64,000 nt of DNA from Anas platyrhynchos. Taxonomy: Eukaryota > Chordata > Aves > Anseriformes > Anatidae. A model generated the notes under the pieces. It saw only the letters and a list, made by a program, of their open reading frames with translations, did no database searches and was not told the DNA's origin. The stretch lies in assembly GCF_047663525.1 (NCBI RefSeq), contig NC_092599.1, positions 25,291,501 through 25,355,500 of the forward strand, given 5' to 3'. Each line of letters starts with the position of its first letter. Positions within the stretch are counted from its first letter, which is position 1. Below are positions 34,199 to 46,231 of the stretch, in pieces. A program made the translations under genes and the position numbers.

Positions 34199-34579
34199 TG
34201 TTGAGGGATTTCTTGAAACAGCAAAAATCCCATGGCTTGCTGTAGCTGAGCAAACCAAGCTACCAGGGCAACTATGAGAAGTTCCCATGACAGTGTTCCC
34301 ACATCGCCCAATTGAGGAATTCAGAAAAATATTGTTACCAGTAGCTGGCTTCAAGGACAAGGTCTATGTGACTGCTAATCACAAGGGGGTTGTTTTCTTG
34401 CAGGTGGGGTTGTTTTCTTGCAGTTGTTTGTCTGAGTGCTTTTGACCAATAATCTTGTGTGAAACACTGTCCACCCCTGTTAAGTTCTCTATAAAAGTTA
34501 GGCTATTCGGGCAATAAAATGGAGCATGATCTGACTCTACTGTGTGTCTGTCGTGCTTTCGGCCGTGCTTCCTGCAACA
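34199..34579 (+). repeat. 3' LTR of the VLDLR-ERV
   Basis: It is 381 bp, TGTTGAGGG to GCAACA, with one visible difference from the 5' LTR (A for G in ttaggct near 34,495). Confidence 0.95.
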
Positions 34580-37190
34580 TAAGCTGGCAGCTCTTTCTGG
34601 TCTCACAAACTATATGTGGCTTGAGAGATGCTCTCCAGATTCAGGGCGCTGAACACCTGCAGCCTTTGCCATAACCATGACAAAGTTCAGGAGCTCCCTG
34701 CTGGCTCCAAGGCTGGCTCCAGCAGCGGCTTCAAGCTGTGGGTCAAGAAGGCCAAGGCACCCAACGAGAACCTGCAACACCAAGTGGCTTTCTGGAACGG
34801 CTCCAAACACAACTGGAAGCCTGTTGGTTTTTTTGGAAGTGAGCTCTTCTGGACCTGTTAGGTGCAAGCAGAAGTCAAACTTTCAAAGCATGTTTGCATC
34901 ATTAAGCTCTCCATGATCCATCTCCAAGGTCTTCTAAGAGCTAGTAGCAACGTGGTCAGAGTTCTTGCCTGTTTTTCCCTTCACGTTCTCCCACGTCAGC
35001 AGCCGTGTGCTCCCTTTGGGCTGACTTCCAGAGCTGGGTAGAAAGGATCCCCTGGAAGCAGAGATGCTGCTTTATGCAACACCTTGCAGCTCACTGCACT
35101 CTGAAGGGTACACGAAAAGAGGTGAGTGGTCCTGGTGTGGTTCCTTCCAGCTCTCAGAAAGGCAAGAGAACTGGAAATGAACCATTAGCCAAAGGGAGGC
35201 ACGGCGCAGCGTTACGAAATGCCATCTGGCTGCTACAGGATAAGGAAAGGAGGCATTTTTGGTGGCTCCCATCTCCACAGAAAAAGAAACAACTATTTAT
35301 GCAGCAGAGTGGTTGGAGTATTTCAGGAGGCCCTGAGCTACCCCAAAAACCAACAACGAAACCACAAACCAAACCGAAACCAAACCAAACTAACATGATG
35401 GACTGCAATAAAAGATGAACATCAGAATTAATACTACCAATGACAATAAAGATGTTGAAAACTTGAGTCATCACATCCCTTGTGTAGACTGCAGGAGGAA
35501 GCACCTTTAGTGCCTGATGTGACAGTGTCAGAAAGTTAATTAATAACACCACAAAACTGGATTCCTGTGAGCACACACTCGGCAAAGGTGATACAACCGA
35601 CAGCCGGACTTGAACACTGATACTGGTACCTGACTGGGAAACAGCGAGGAAACAAAGGGAGGAGGGGAAACCGTGCTATCCTGAAAATTGCATCACTTGT
35701 TTACAAGTCACCGGCAACTCCGAGGCAAACCATCTCGGGCATTTATGGATCAGTGACCTCACGTCTCTGGCACAGGACGGAGAGGGAATACCGACCGTGA
35801 GTTCACAGAAGGGAACAGCGCGTCCAGGCCCTCCTGCACTGCGCCAAATGTGGTCAGAATGTCCCCTCCCCTCATCACCCCAAAACTTATCACGTAGGAC
35901 TTCTATTAAACAGACCCCAAAGAGCTCGTTCTGTCAATTTTGCAACAGGCTCAGGATTTCTCAGAATTAGAGAGGCTAATTTCATAATATACAAAAATAC
36001 TGCATCTGGCACAGGGGAATTCTCAGCTAGACTTCAGCCTTGAGACACAAAGCGAAACTGACCATAGAAATAGAGATTGGCCAGAGCTCAGCCACAAGCG
36101 AGTATGCCTCAGTTATATTTATTACCTGCAAGCAGAACTAGAAAAACAGTTTACACTGACTTGCTGCTTTAGAAGTTAGTTCCATAAAGACGGAAGAAAT
36201 TCTCAACTCAAACTTGAAGAAAGCATCAGACTTCAAAACCAGTCGTAGATCTTTGAAGTAAGACTGTTATGAATTCAGAAGTCGCATCCAAACAAAAAGA
36301 TCATTTATATTAATGGTAACTAGATTAAAAAAAAAATTAATCCTGTCCCTCAGGCTTTGTAAGTGACTGGGGAGAAAACAGCGCAAGGATAGTAATAAGC
36401 CTAAGTGAAACACCACAAACTGCTAAGGGAAGCAAAAGACCCAAGGAAACAGCCTTTTTGGTACATTAGGAACAAAAGGAATCCTAACAACAGCACAAAG
36501 TCCATCACTTGACAGAAATTCTTCAGCGTAGAGAAATTTACAAAAGGCAGAACCGTTCAAAAGCCAGCTCTAACAGGCTCCAGGGACGCGTGGACACGCA
36601 GCGATAAACATCGGTTTTCCCAGTAATAACCAGCAGAGATAAATGACGACAATTACGGCTAGCAAACGGAGCGCTGGATGCAGCTGAAGCAGGCACAGGT
36701 CATCGAGGGCTTGGCAAGAGAAGAGAGAGCCCAGGAGAGCCACAAGAAGCATTCAAGGAGTAGGAAAGCCTCACAAAGAGAATGCGTGCCCTACCTCCAA
36801 GTGTTATGTCTCAAACTTGTCTTTGTTAAACAAGCACAGTGCACAGGTGCTTTACGGAAATGCAGAGGGCTTTTTGGCTGAGGAAAGCTAGTAGGACTGC
36901 CAGCCTGAAGTTAGCAGTCACCTCGTTTAGAAAAAATGGCACCTCCTTCTAACGAGCTCCGGAGAACCCAATTAACAGCGTAACTGGCAGAGGCTGCCTT
37001 GCTGGCAATGTTTCAAGACGGTAACAAATGGGTTTTCTACTTAATGTCTGCTTGTTCGGGGAGGTTTGGACTTACAGCCTATGGCATTTGGGTCCTGGGG
37101 TTTGCCTCATACAGGTTGTTCTCCACAGCTGGACCAGGTTCCTCAGAGCACCCACCAGCTCCTCGTGCGTGAAACCCCTCTGAGCAAACA
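34580..37190. other. No gene recognised
   Basis: There is a short plus-strand frame at 34628-34861 with two Cys (CSLCHNH), but no family match that I can name. A caaaccaaaccgaaaccaaac run lies near 35,370. The rest is unique intron-like sequence. Confidence 0.4.
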
Positions 37191-37199
37191 CCAACACAG

Positions 37200-38350
37200 C
37201 ACAGGCTGCTGCTTAACACCAGCAGCGCAGCTTTCCAAACTCCCCTCTCCTTTCCCCCTCCAGCGGGCTGCTCGTGTTCACCTCAGGCCTTCCACAACAA
37301 AGCCCCCTTTGCACGGATCGCCGTGCACTTTGACAGCCCCAAGGCGCTCTCTGGGGCGCCTGTCCCGGCTGGGACCGCCACCTCAGCCTTGACTCACCCT
37401 TCAACGAAGCCAAACTCCTCCGTCAAGCCTGACGGGGAGCCCCAGCACCTACCGGGCAGCGCTGACAGCCGCAGCCTCTCCGCTCCCTCAGCGCCCCGCC
37501 GCCGCCTCCATTAGGCGCCTCGCCTCGCCCCGCCGGCTGCCGATCTCCAGCGCCGCGCAGCACCTGGGGGACAGCCGGGCGTCAGGGCGGCCCCCGGCAC
37601 CGCAAAAACCCCCGGCAGGGCTGGGGACATGGCCCCGCTCCCCTCCCACCGCCACACCGAGCGCGTGTGTGTATATATAGAGGGGGGGGGAGCCCGGTCT
37701 CGGCTGGCTCCGTCCCGTTTCAAGGCACGGAAAGCGAAGTTGCTCGCCCTGCCCGAGTGCCCCCCATACCCCCGGCTCTGTCACAGCCCAACCGCGCCCC
37801 GTTCCCCCCTCACAGAGCCGGGGAAGGGGTGCTCGCAGCCGCCCCTCTCCTCAGGGCCGGCCGGGGGAGCGCCTCGCCTTCTCCCCGGGGGTCTCCCGTG
37901 GCCGCTTGGGGTCGCCTCCCGCAGCCGCCTCGCCCCCCTCTCCTCTCAGCCCCGCCGCCTGCCTCCTCCTCCGCCGCCGCCGTTTTGCGTCTCCGGGAGT
38001 CGTCCGCTGCCGGCGGGGCGGGCGCTGAGCCGTCGCCGAGTCCCAGCTCCGCCGGCCGCCCGGGCCCTCGCCTCGCAGCCCGCGGCGCCCACTCGCATCC
38101 TCCCGGCGCCTCGCAGCCTCCCCGCCCCGTCCCCGGGAGGGTTTGAGAGCCGGGCAGGGCCGGGCAGGGCCGGGCAGGGCCGGGCAGGGCCGGGCAGCGG
38201 CGGGCAGCGGCGGGCCGCGGTGCCTCAGCCTCCCCCGGCAGGGAGCGGGGCGGAGCCGCTCCGCCCGGCAGGCGGCGGCCGGCCCGGCCCGGCTCGGCTC
38301 GCCTCGGCTCAGGGCATAAAGGCGCTGAGGGCGCCCGGCTCCCCGACCTC
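37200..38350 (-). promoter_or_regulatory. CpG island, candidate promoter and 5'UTR exon of the USP42-like gene
   Basis: GC-rich and CpG-dense sequence lies upstream (minus-strand sense) of the first mapped USP42-like coding exon at 25147, which itself has a splice acceptor and so needs a 5' exon. A minus-strand donor GTAGGT starts at 37452, so an untranslated exon ending at 37453 is possible. It contains a tiny ATG frame (MEAAAGR stop). The many long open frames here reflect base composition. The link to the USP42-like gene is inferred from position only. Confidence 0.45.
38149..38215. repeat. 10-bp GC tandem repeat (gggcagggcc), about 5 copies plus variants
   Basis: Repeated cgggcagggc units are followed by two cgggcagcgg units inside the CpG island. 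Confidence 0.9.
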
Positions 38351-39206
38351 GGCTTCTTCTCCAGCCCCGAGTTCCCCTCAGGTGCCCGGTGCTGAGGGAG
38401 GAATGCCCTCCGGGGCTGGCTGGGACACCCCCAAAACCTTTGGAGAAAAAACAAACAAACAGCGAACAAACAAAAAACCCACCCCCAACCCCCTTTTTTT
38501 CCACCTCCAAGTTGAATAAAGAGGAGCTCTTCCTTCAGTACGTGTCCAGATATCTGAGTCTACGTTTTGCTTTAACTCCCACTACGTACTTCTCTTCAAT
38601 ACGCTGTGTTTCCACATACCGCTGCTTTTAGCAATGTTTTTACCTCAGACGCTAAAAGTTGATCTTTTCCCCAAGTCAGAAAAACCAGAATGGGGCTTCT
38701 GGGAACCCTTAGCTGTGACAGCTGTTCATGTACAACCGAGATTTACGCCTTTATATATATTTAACTGTGAAGGTCTTCTTCTCTCCCGACTAATAATGGG
38801 GAGAAGTTTGCCCAAAACTTCGAAGAGCAAAAGTTTTGATGCCAGGAACGCTCCTGCTTCCTCGTTGCCTGTCATTCCCTTTTAAGTATGAAATTTTCCA
38901 GTTGCAATGCAATGAGCTGACTGTGGTTCCATAGGTAAAGATGCATTTAGGATACCAGGTTTTCAACATCGTCTTGAAGTGGATAAGAAGAAACACATTT
39001 TTGCCTCAGTGATATGTTTTTTCCTCTCCTTTGCCTGGAGATGCAATGAAAGCTTCCTGTTGTCCGCTCAACACAGGCACCTTCTTCACGGTAGCTTTTT
39101 AAATACAGTGCTAACAACACAGCTCTTTGTTCCCTTCTGTACGTCTACTGAAACGCAGATTAGGTGCCAGGCGTAGGTCAGTCTTGGAAAAAGCTTCCAC
39201 CCCTAA

Positions 39207-39694
39207 TGTTATAAGTTAGACCACACAATTTTCTGGTCTATTGAAATTATTTTATTAATCAAGTAAGCAGACACAAGCAAAACAGCGCTGGGTGGCTGGG
39301 GAGTCTCCGCTCCACCACAGCACGCAACTTCCCCTTTCCAGTGTCGCTGTTTTAGAGCATTCAAGTTCTGGCTTGTCGAGACTTGACCTGTCGACTTGTC
39401 GACTTGTCGAGACTTGTTCTGAGGCTGCGCAGTCTGTTGTTGGGGGTCGTTATTCTTCCTCCGGTGATCATGCGTTGTGCTTGTGTTCAGGTGGGGGCAA
39501 AATAGGATGTCTTGAGGTGGGTGGGTGGTATCTTACAAAATCCTTGTTTTAACAAGGATTTAACAAGATGTTTACCCAACCCTCCTTCCCCATTTGTCCC
39601 CATGTTACAATGCCATGAGTTGTGAAACCTTATCTCCTCAGTAGATTCTTTAAATTCTCAAGGACAATGAACAAGCCCCTACTAATTTATCACA
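39207..39694 (-). repeat. 3' LTR of the gamma-like ERV
   Basis: It is a near-duplicate of 45125-45602. It contains a short palindromic-looking repeat of gacttgtcgacttgtcgaga. Confidence 0.95.
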
Positions 39695-41360
39695 ATCCCT
39701 CCTTTTTCTTTTTCTAACATATTTTGTTCATTGAATTTTTGCAATATTTTCTTGCTGAGCATCAAAGTTTCTGCGTCGTCCTCCTCCTGCTCAAGAGATT
39801 CATACTTAGCATACACAAGCATAAGATGAGCAGCTTCCAATTGTCTTTTCACAATTGCAATTACTCGATTGAATATACATGGTCCAAAAGTCAGTGTTAA
39901 TATAAGTAACAACAAGGGCCCCGCTATGGTTGTTAGCAGTGTAGTAAGCTAAGGTGAGTAATTAAACCAGGATTCATACCAATTCTGAGGAGCCTCATTT
40001 TCCCTTTTGCGTTTTTCTGATCCTTCCCGCAATTTAGTCATTGTATCTCTTACCACCCCAGTATGATGTTTACCAGATGGTATTCAGCCACTGTGTGATG
40101 GGTATACATATACTCTTCAGTGTGGTATAGAATCCTTGGTATAATGACCACCTGTACACAAAAATTGTGAGATGTGTTAAACAATTTTAAAGATAGGCAA
40201 GGAGTGACTCTCAACAATGAACATACCCACCTAGTGTTATTTGCAGGAATTAATCATTTGTGTGTTTGGTACTTTTTTTTTTTTTTTTTTTTTTTTTCAG
40301 TGGCATGGCACAGATCATTTTTATCTCTTGGAACTGTGCCGATACATCTACCTTTTCCCATAACTTGAGTCAAAGTTATCCCAATTTCCTGACCCCAACT
40401 GCACTTGGAAGGATTTGACTCGTTTGAATATTCAGACCTCCCCATATCTCCTATAGCTTCATAATATGGGGGCTTAACACTTACACATAGCCAGCACCCT
40501 TCAGTTATCTCAGGATTAGTTCGATTTAGTACCTGGAAACTAGCATTTATAACTTTCCACATACTACTCTCGGGTACAACCCCTTTCTTTTTTTTTTTTT
40601 TTTTTTCACAATGCTTGGAAGCAGTGTGGGTAAGGATAACTCTGTTGACTTATTAGAAAACACTGTAGTAGGTTGGGCAGTCCCAGGTATCTTTACAGTC
40701 TGGACAACCAAACCTTCCCCTAATAACTCTTTATTAGGCCCGACTACCTTGGAAGTCTCGGGTTTTTCCTTCTTTATTGGTATGAGTCCTCCCCTATCTG
40801 TTCCATGTTAGTAAAATCTGACATTTTTCCCTAGTACCCAGCTAGTATCGTCTGAGTTTGTTATATTTATATACAGAACCTTGCAAATTTCTTTATTTCC
40901 GTGGAAGGTTCCTGTATACCCTATACCATGCCCTCGCCACCTGTAACAAGGATCCAATTGTCGGTTACAACCTTGCAGCCCATATCCCACTTGTAAGAAT
41001 TTATCCTGACCAGCCCCGAGTGTCCAGTCTGTAGCAATGGTTTCACACCCCCGGTATGCACAATAATACACATTCAGGCATTTACAGTACCCCTTTCCCA
41101 GGTTAGAACTTGGGCAGAAATAAAATCCCATATATTCCCAGCATCAGGGCCTCGAGATCAGCTGACATAGTGTAGAAGTAAAGCTTGGTCCCCCCCGATG
41201 TTATCTGGGTTGCAATAACCTGTTGATCTTCGAATCGACTTAAAGTCCATTTAAAAGGTTGGTGGGGGTGGTGTTGAGTCACTATGCAGGATGAAATCAC
41301 TGCGAGAACCCCCAAATACCGATAGGAATGGCTGAGGCCCATTTCTTTCCCCACTTATTC
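39682..41360 (-). pseudogene. Env remnant, gammaretrovirus-like
   Basis: The start is MGKEMGLSHSYRYLGVLAVI (41354), a signal peptide. Surface-subunit pieces at 41131-40808 are Cys-rich. The CWLC motif (EGCWLCVSVKPPYYE, within 40562-40254) marks a gammaretrovirus-type Env. The C-terminal part gives a membrane span ([20 protein letters not shown]) and tail to 39682. Two long A tracts in the coding strand (about 40270-40298 and 40587-40605) and several stops interrupt it, and the ectodomain core of the transmembrane subunit appears deleted. It is not functional as it stands. Confidence 0.8.
39695..39716 (-). other. Polypurine tract of the gamma-like ERV
   Basis: The minus strand reads gttagaaaaagaaaaaggag and continues ggat directly before the LTR. 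Confidence 0.85.
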
Positions 41361-41671
41361 ACTCCTCTGCCTCACTCGTCAGTTGGGTTGCAGCCAACTA
41401 CGAGGTTTTAGTTCTTCTCGGCAGCAGTAGTGTTCTTCAGGGGAGAGCCTCTACCTTAACCCACGGTACCTATCGAGTTTGTCGCAATGTGAGCTTCAGG
41501 TCTTTGTTTCCTGGAGCGATCTCCCACTTCTTGTCACAGATGGGTCCTTTAACACGGATGGCATGTGTCCATCCTTTCTCCGCAGTCCGGACGACTGTTT
41601 CTGTAGTAAGCAAAACAACATAGGGGCCTTCCCCATCGTGGTGTTAAAAAAAGTCTCTTTCCAAGTCTTAA

Positions 41672-42780
41672 TTAGAATTGAGGGTGATCAAGTGGCAATT
41701 CCAAGTCATAGGGCATACCATACAGCATTTCAAAAGGAGAAATTCCTACATCAGTTCTGGGCTGTGTCCATATGTTTAACAGTGCAAGGGGTAAACATTT
41801 TACCCAAGAAGACTTAGTTTCCAGCATAAGTTTTGTTAGTTGTTTCTTAATTTCACCATTCATTCGCTCTACCTTTCCAGAAGAGAAGGGGTGCCAGGGG
41901 CTGTGAAAATCCCACTCAATCTCTAAGGCCTGCTTTGATCCTTGCAGTAAAGCTTTACACCCATTCAGTCACGTGGTCAATTAGGACAAACAAGTAACTC
42001 AGTAAAGTCTACCTGTATACTTAGGAAAGGTCAAAGCCCTGGCTCCCGTCCCCCTCTAGATGGGTTACAGAAGACCTTTTTATTTACCTTTTGACATATA
42101 GTACATCCTCTGCATGTGTGTTTCCCTAAAGTATATATTCCTACACAGACATGCTTTCTTAGAAAAACATCACACATTGCTTGCACCTCCCAATGACTCT
42201 TCTGATGTAAAACAGTTAATATTTGCCTCATTATCACTTTATTCAGCATTTCTCTCCCATCGGGGAGTATCGATTTTCCTTAAAATGATCCACATATTTG
42301 TAACATTAATACCTCCTTGGGAGGTTGTAATTGCTCCAAAATCTTTTTTTAGAATTTACCCAAATAGATAGGTGGCCCTGTAAACCCCTGAGGTAAAATT
42401 GTCCACCTATATTGTTGCTTCTGCCCCCATTTCAGGGTCTTTCCAGTCAGAGGTGAATATACATGTATGTTTGCTCTCAGGGCCAGAGAGCACTCCATTA
42501 ATAACACTGTTATTCCAGTCTAACAATTTACTATTTGAATGCCCAATTTAATCATCAAATCCCTTCCCATTAAGTTAGTCCCTGCCTTGGATACATACAA
42601 TAATTGTCCAGTGATCATTTTATCCCCTGGTCTCAGCTTAGTATTCCCCAAAAGTGGCACTGTTATCCCAGTCCCTTCTACCCCCATCACATTTAGGGTT
42701 TCATTAGTTAATTTAATCCCTGATACTTTACAAGTCAGTAATCACTTAGCTGCTCCAGTGTATTGGGTTTGATGGCAAGG
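41672..42780 (-). pseudogene. Pro-pol remnant with a reverse transcriptase/integrase deletion
   Basis: Reading down the minus strand: a protease fragment (TGQLLYVSKAGTNLMGRDLM) is followed by a reverse transcriptase block (WTILPQGFTGPP) and EQLQPPKEVLMLQ. The sequence then jumps to the integrase zinc-binding region (MLNKVIMRQILTVLHQKSHW then KHTCRGCTICQKVNKK, 42249-42060) and the integrase C-terminal part (41863-41672). The polymerase active-site region and RNase H are missing. Confidence 0.75.
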
Positions 42781-43140
42781 TTCTGGGGGGGGGGAGGGGT
42801 GATGGGTGTGGGGGTGGGAAACTGCAGTGGCAGCCCCCGTGAGAAAAACCCAGAAACCTCCCCGTGATAGATAAGGGACAATTTCATCTGGCCCCAAAGG
42901 GGCCCACTGCTGCCCAGAGCCAAGCCATAAGCAACACAGTCCGTGCCTCTGTGAGAGCACATCCACGAAAACAAACAAAGAAACAAACAAAAGCCTGCTG
43001 CTCAACAGCAGTTGGGAGAGCGAGAAACCCTCCCGCAGACACTTAAGTCAGTGCAGAAGGAGGGGGAGGAGGCGCTCCAGGCGCTGGAGACGAAGCCCCC
43101 CTGCGGCCACTGGAGAGGCCCCTGGTGGAGCAGGCTGTTC
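42781..43140. other. G-rich insertion-like segment inside the ERV
   Basis: Beginning at gggggggggaggggtgatgg, this GC-rich stretch does not read as retroviral protein and separates the Gag and protease remnants. It could be an older insertion or diverged linker. Confidence 0.35.
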
Positions 43141-43799
43141 CCCCCTCCCCAATGCTTGGGAAACTGACCAAACACCACAGCAAATATGCAAATATGCCAA
43201 AACTTCTAGAATGCCTACATCACCTTTCCCTGCTCATTCAATTTCAAATAGCTCTGTTAAATACTGCATGCCACACCTTTAACACCTTCAGCAACCCTTT
43301 TAACACTTCCTTTATCTTTCTCCAGCCTGTACTTTTCTAATACCAGCACCAAAGGCTCAGTCAGAGTCCAACTTAATTCCATACCTTTTCCCTCCAAGAT
43401 ACTGAAACAACATATCAATCAATATACCATATTTCATCCCATTTTTCTTCTTTCCACAAAAACAACATTGACTGTAATATGGTGTTATAATTAATAGTTC
43501 CATTTAGGGGCCACTCTGCTCCATCCTCTAGTTTATAAAGTGGCCACCATTGATTACAATATTTGATAAGAGTTCTTTTACTTTCTGTACCCTTTCACCC
43601 CACTATATCCCTCCAATGTGTTAGTATACATCCTAGAGGGCTTTTCCTCGGGATTTCTTTGCTTTGAACTTTTCCTGTTGTAATCTACAGTGGTCAATAT
43701 TCCACTGTTTTCCTAGAAGCTCTTTAGTAGTCAATCCCAATCCCTCCAAAATCCACAATATATAGATACACAAGTAAAATCAGACCACTGTAAATTAAC

Positions 43800-45060
43800 T
43801 GCCTCTTGACAATTACACTGAGGACATTTAAACCTGATGAGCCGATAATATGCCTGGGCAAATTTTGTTCCCTTAGACATACACCTCAATGGCAGTCCTT
43901 ATATTTACATATTTACATATTAACATATGTATAAAAGTGTACTTTAACAAAAATGCCCGGGCTTTTATATATATACAATATACAATGTACAGTTATTATT
44001 CCAGTTAGAATTATTCCTCAGCAGCTGCAAACATGCCAGTTGCCATTAAAGCTCGCTTACCCTCCTCCTGTCCTTTTCTTAAAATCTCAGACATCCTCAG
44101 AGTTAATGGGGATGGCCACATATTCCATTCCTGGCTGGGATCCCCCCATCACTATTTCTCGTAGGGGATATAATCCCTCCCTTAAAGCAGATTTCTGATT
44201 TCTTGCCCTGCTTCTGGTTACCGGCCCCTGTGTTTCATGATCCGATTCCGATTCTCCTGGATTAGCTAATTCGGGGAGTCCATTAAGGACAGGAGCTGTT
44301 AGTGCGGGCGGTGGAATATAGGGTGGGGGCGGTGTTAGGACTTCTAAGTCCTTTCTCTTTTTATCCTGCCCTCCTTTTTCTTTTAGAGATGTAGATGCGT
44401 CCTCATATCTGAATTTATCCAGAGGTGCGCATACTCACTTTCTTCCAGACTAAAAGGTTCCTTTGAGTTTACATAAATATTTAGGCCTGACAAACCCAGT
44501 CTTCAAAAGACCCAAATACAGGCCAGTAAAGGTGGTCTCCTCAAATCTGTTTACCATCCCAAACTTCAACACAATAATGTATCATTTTTACTTTATTCCT
44601 TCCCCGCCTAAAAGGGGAATCATTCCAATTTTTAATCATTATTCCTAGAGGACTATCGGGGGGGAATGGAGGACATATCCTTACCACTATTTCCCCCACC
44701 CATGGAACCAGAAAGCTTACTCTTTTTCTGGCCCATCTTCCAGAGTGCCCCCCCCCACACACACACTCCCCCTTTTCGTGGCCCAGTCCCTCGCGGGATG
44801 TGGGAACCGCACTACCGAGGGGTCCGCTCTCGCTTCGTCCGCAATTGGACGTCTCAGTTGTCACACTCTGGGAAACCCAACCCCAACCGAACGGAACACC
44901 GGCCTATCGTTTTTTTACTCACTCCTCCTCTGAGTCTTCGTTCGGTCTTCGTGCACAAAGGTTGCCTGAGGTTTACCGGTTTTATTTGCTTGTATCCAAT
45001 TTAGGGTTCGTCGGTAAAAGGTCCCAAGTGAGGCCTGCATTCTCAGAGGCCGCCGAACTC
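43800..45060 (-). pseudogene. Gag remnant
   Basis: A matrix-like piece (PPDSPLGIMIKNWNDSPFRR) lies at about 44660-44560. A Pro-rich region and a capsid-start-like piece (REGLYPLREIVMGGSQPG) lie at about 44280-44090. Both are typical of gammaretroviral Gag order. Downstream Gag (43,000-43,800) is not recognisable. Confidence 0.65.
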
Positions 45061-45103
45061 GGCGGGGCGCGTCCCCTGAAATGCGCCTCAGTCTGATGCC
45101 TTT

Positions 45104-45121
45104 ATCCGAGTCACGGCACCA
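45104..45121 (-). other. Primer-binding site, tRNA-His
   Basis: The minus strand reads tggtgccgtgactcggat three bases inside the 5' LTR, matching the 3' end of histidine tRNA. Confidence 0.85.
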
Positions 45122-45124
45122 AAT

Positions 45125-45602
45125 TGTTATAAGTTAGACCACACAATTTTCTGGTCTATTGAAATTATTTTATTAATCAAGTAAGCAGACACAAGCAAAA
45201 CAGCGCTGGGTGGCTGGGGAGTCTCCGCTCCACCACAGCACGCAACTTCCCCTTTCCAGTGTCGCTGTTTTAGAGCATTCAAGTTCTGGCTTGTCGAGAC
45301 TTGACCTGTCGACTTGTCGACTTGTCGAGACTTGTTCTGAGGCTGCGCAGTCTGTTGTTGGGGGTCGTTATTCTTCCTCCGGTGATCATGCGTTGTGCTT
45401 GTGTTCAGGTGGGGGCAAAATAGGATGTCTTGAGGTGGGTGGGTGGTATCTTACAAAATCCTTGTTTTAACAAGGATGTTTACCCAACCCCCCTTCCCCA
45501 TTTGTCCCCATGTTACAATGCCATGAGTTGTGAAACCTTATCTCCTCAGTAGATTCTTTAAATTCTCAAGGACAATGAACAAACCCCTACTAATTTATCA
45601 CA
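45125..45602 (-). repeat. 5' LTR of the gamma-like ERV
   Basis: 478 bp, matching 39207-39694. Confidence 0.95.
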
Positions 45603-45724
45603 CCTAACACACTGACAGAAACGTCGGCATTGAGTTGCACCTGGCTCACGATTTGCCAGTGTTTGCCTAGAAAGCTCCATGGTTTATATAGCATAGATAG
45701 ATCCTGAAACAATTGAGAAAAGTT

Positions 45725-46231
45725 AGACTTGGAGCACTGTGTTCAGCAGTTCTGGGCTCCCCAGTACAAAAAAGACAGGGGTCTCCTGGAAAGAGTCCAG
45801 CGGAGGGCAACAAAGACGATAATGGGGCCTGGAGCATCTCCCCTGTGAGGAAAGGCTGAGAGACCCGGGGCTGTTCAGCCTGGAGAAAAGACTGAGAGGG
45901 GATCTCCTCAATGTGTATAAATATCTGAGATGTGGTGGACAGAGGGATTTGGCCAACCTCTTTTCAGTGGTTTGTGGGGACAGGACAAGGGGCAATGGCC
46001 ACAAAATGGAGCCCAGGAAGCTCCGCACCAACATGTGAAAGAACTTCTTCACGGTGAGGGTGACGGAGCACTGGGACAGGCAGCCCAGGGAGGTTGTGGA
46101 GTCTCCTTCTCTGGAGATATTCAAGGCCCATCTGGATGCCTACCTGGGCAACCTGCTCTAAGGAACCTGCTTTGGCAGGGGAGTTGGACCCGATGATCTC
46201 TGGAGGTCCCTTCCAACCCCTACAATTCTAA
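45725..46231 (+). mobile_element. CR1 LINE 3' fragment
   Basis: The CR1 signature includes gggctgttcagcctggagaa, ggacaggacaaggggcaatg and ttggacccgatgatctctgg. It ends cccttccaacccctacaatt. Confidence 0.9.

Larger units (their letters stand above)
30965..34579 (+). mobile_element. Young ERV carrying a transduced VLDLR ectodomain fused to Env
   Basis: The order is 5' LTR (30965-31345), tRNA-Lys-like primer site (31348), GC-rich leader with a 43-bp minisatellite, one long frame from 32076 to 34139 broken by a single TGA (33000-33002), purine tract (34181-34198) and 3' LTR (34199-34579). LTRs are 381 bp each, and by eye differ at one position (ttgggct versus ttaggct). The flanks taagcc/taagct look like a 6-bp target duplication with one change. 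No gag or pol is recognisable. The middle encodes spliced host VLDLR, and the 3' third encodes an Env surface-subunit tail and transmembrane subunit of alpharetrovirus type. Layout parallels acute transducing retroviruses that trade gag-pol for a host cDNA. Such an element would need helper proteins to move. Confidence 0.9.
39207..45602 (-). mobile_element. Degraded gammaretrovirus-like ERV with tRNA-His primer site
   Basis: LTRs of 488 and 478 bp lie in minus orientation (TGTGATAAA to TTATAACA on the minus strand) and are flanked by a perfect 5-bp duplication cctaa (39202-39206, 45603-45607). The primer site is at 45121-45104 and the purine tract at 39716-39695. Fragments of gag, pro, pol and env follow in order on the minus strand, all broken by stops, frameshifts and deletions. 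The LTRs are very similar apart from a 10-bp indel (taacaagatt) near 39,556. Confidence 0.9.

Noticed and set aside
34628-34861. Small plus-strand frame with CSLCHNH, considered as a zinc-binding or DM-domain fragment
   Set aside because: The remaining Cys/His pattern does not fit a DM domain or any other zinc finger I know.
37490-38519. Several long frames in the CpG island
   Set aside because: Compositional; no conserved motif. Only a promoter/5'UTR role seems likely.
39361-39425. Clustered gacttgtcgacttgtcgaga words, reminiscent of a CRISPR-like or operator array
   Set aside because: The same words are in both LTRs of the ERV, so they are LTR content. The genome is avian, so CRISPR is not expected.
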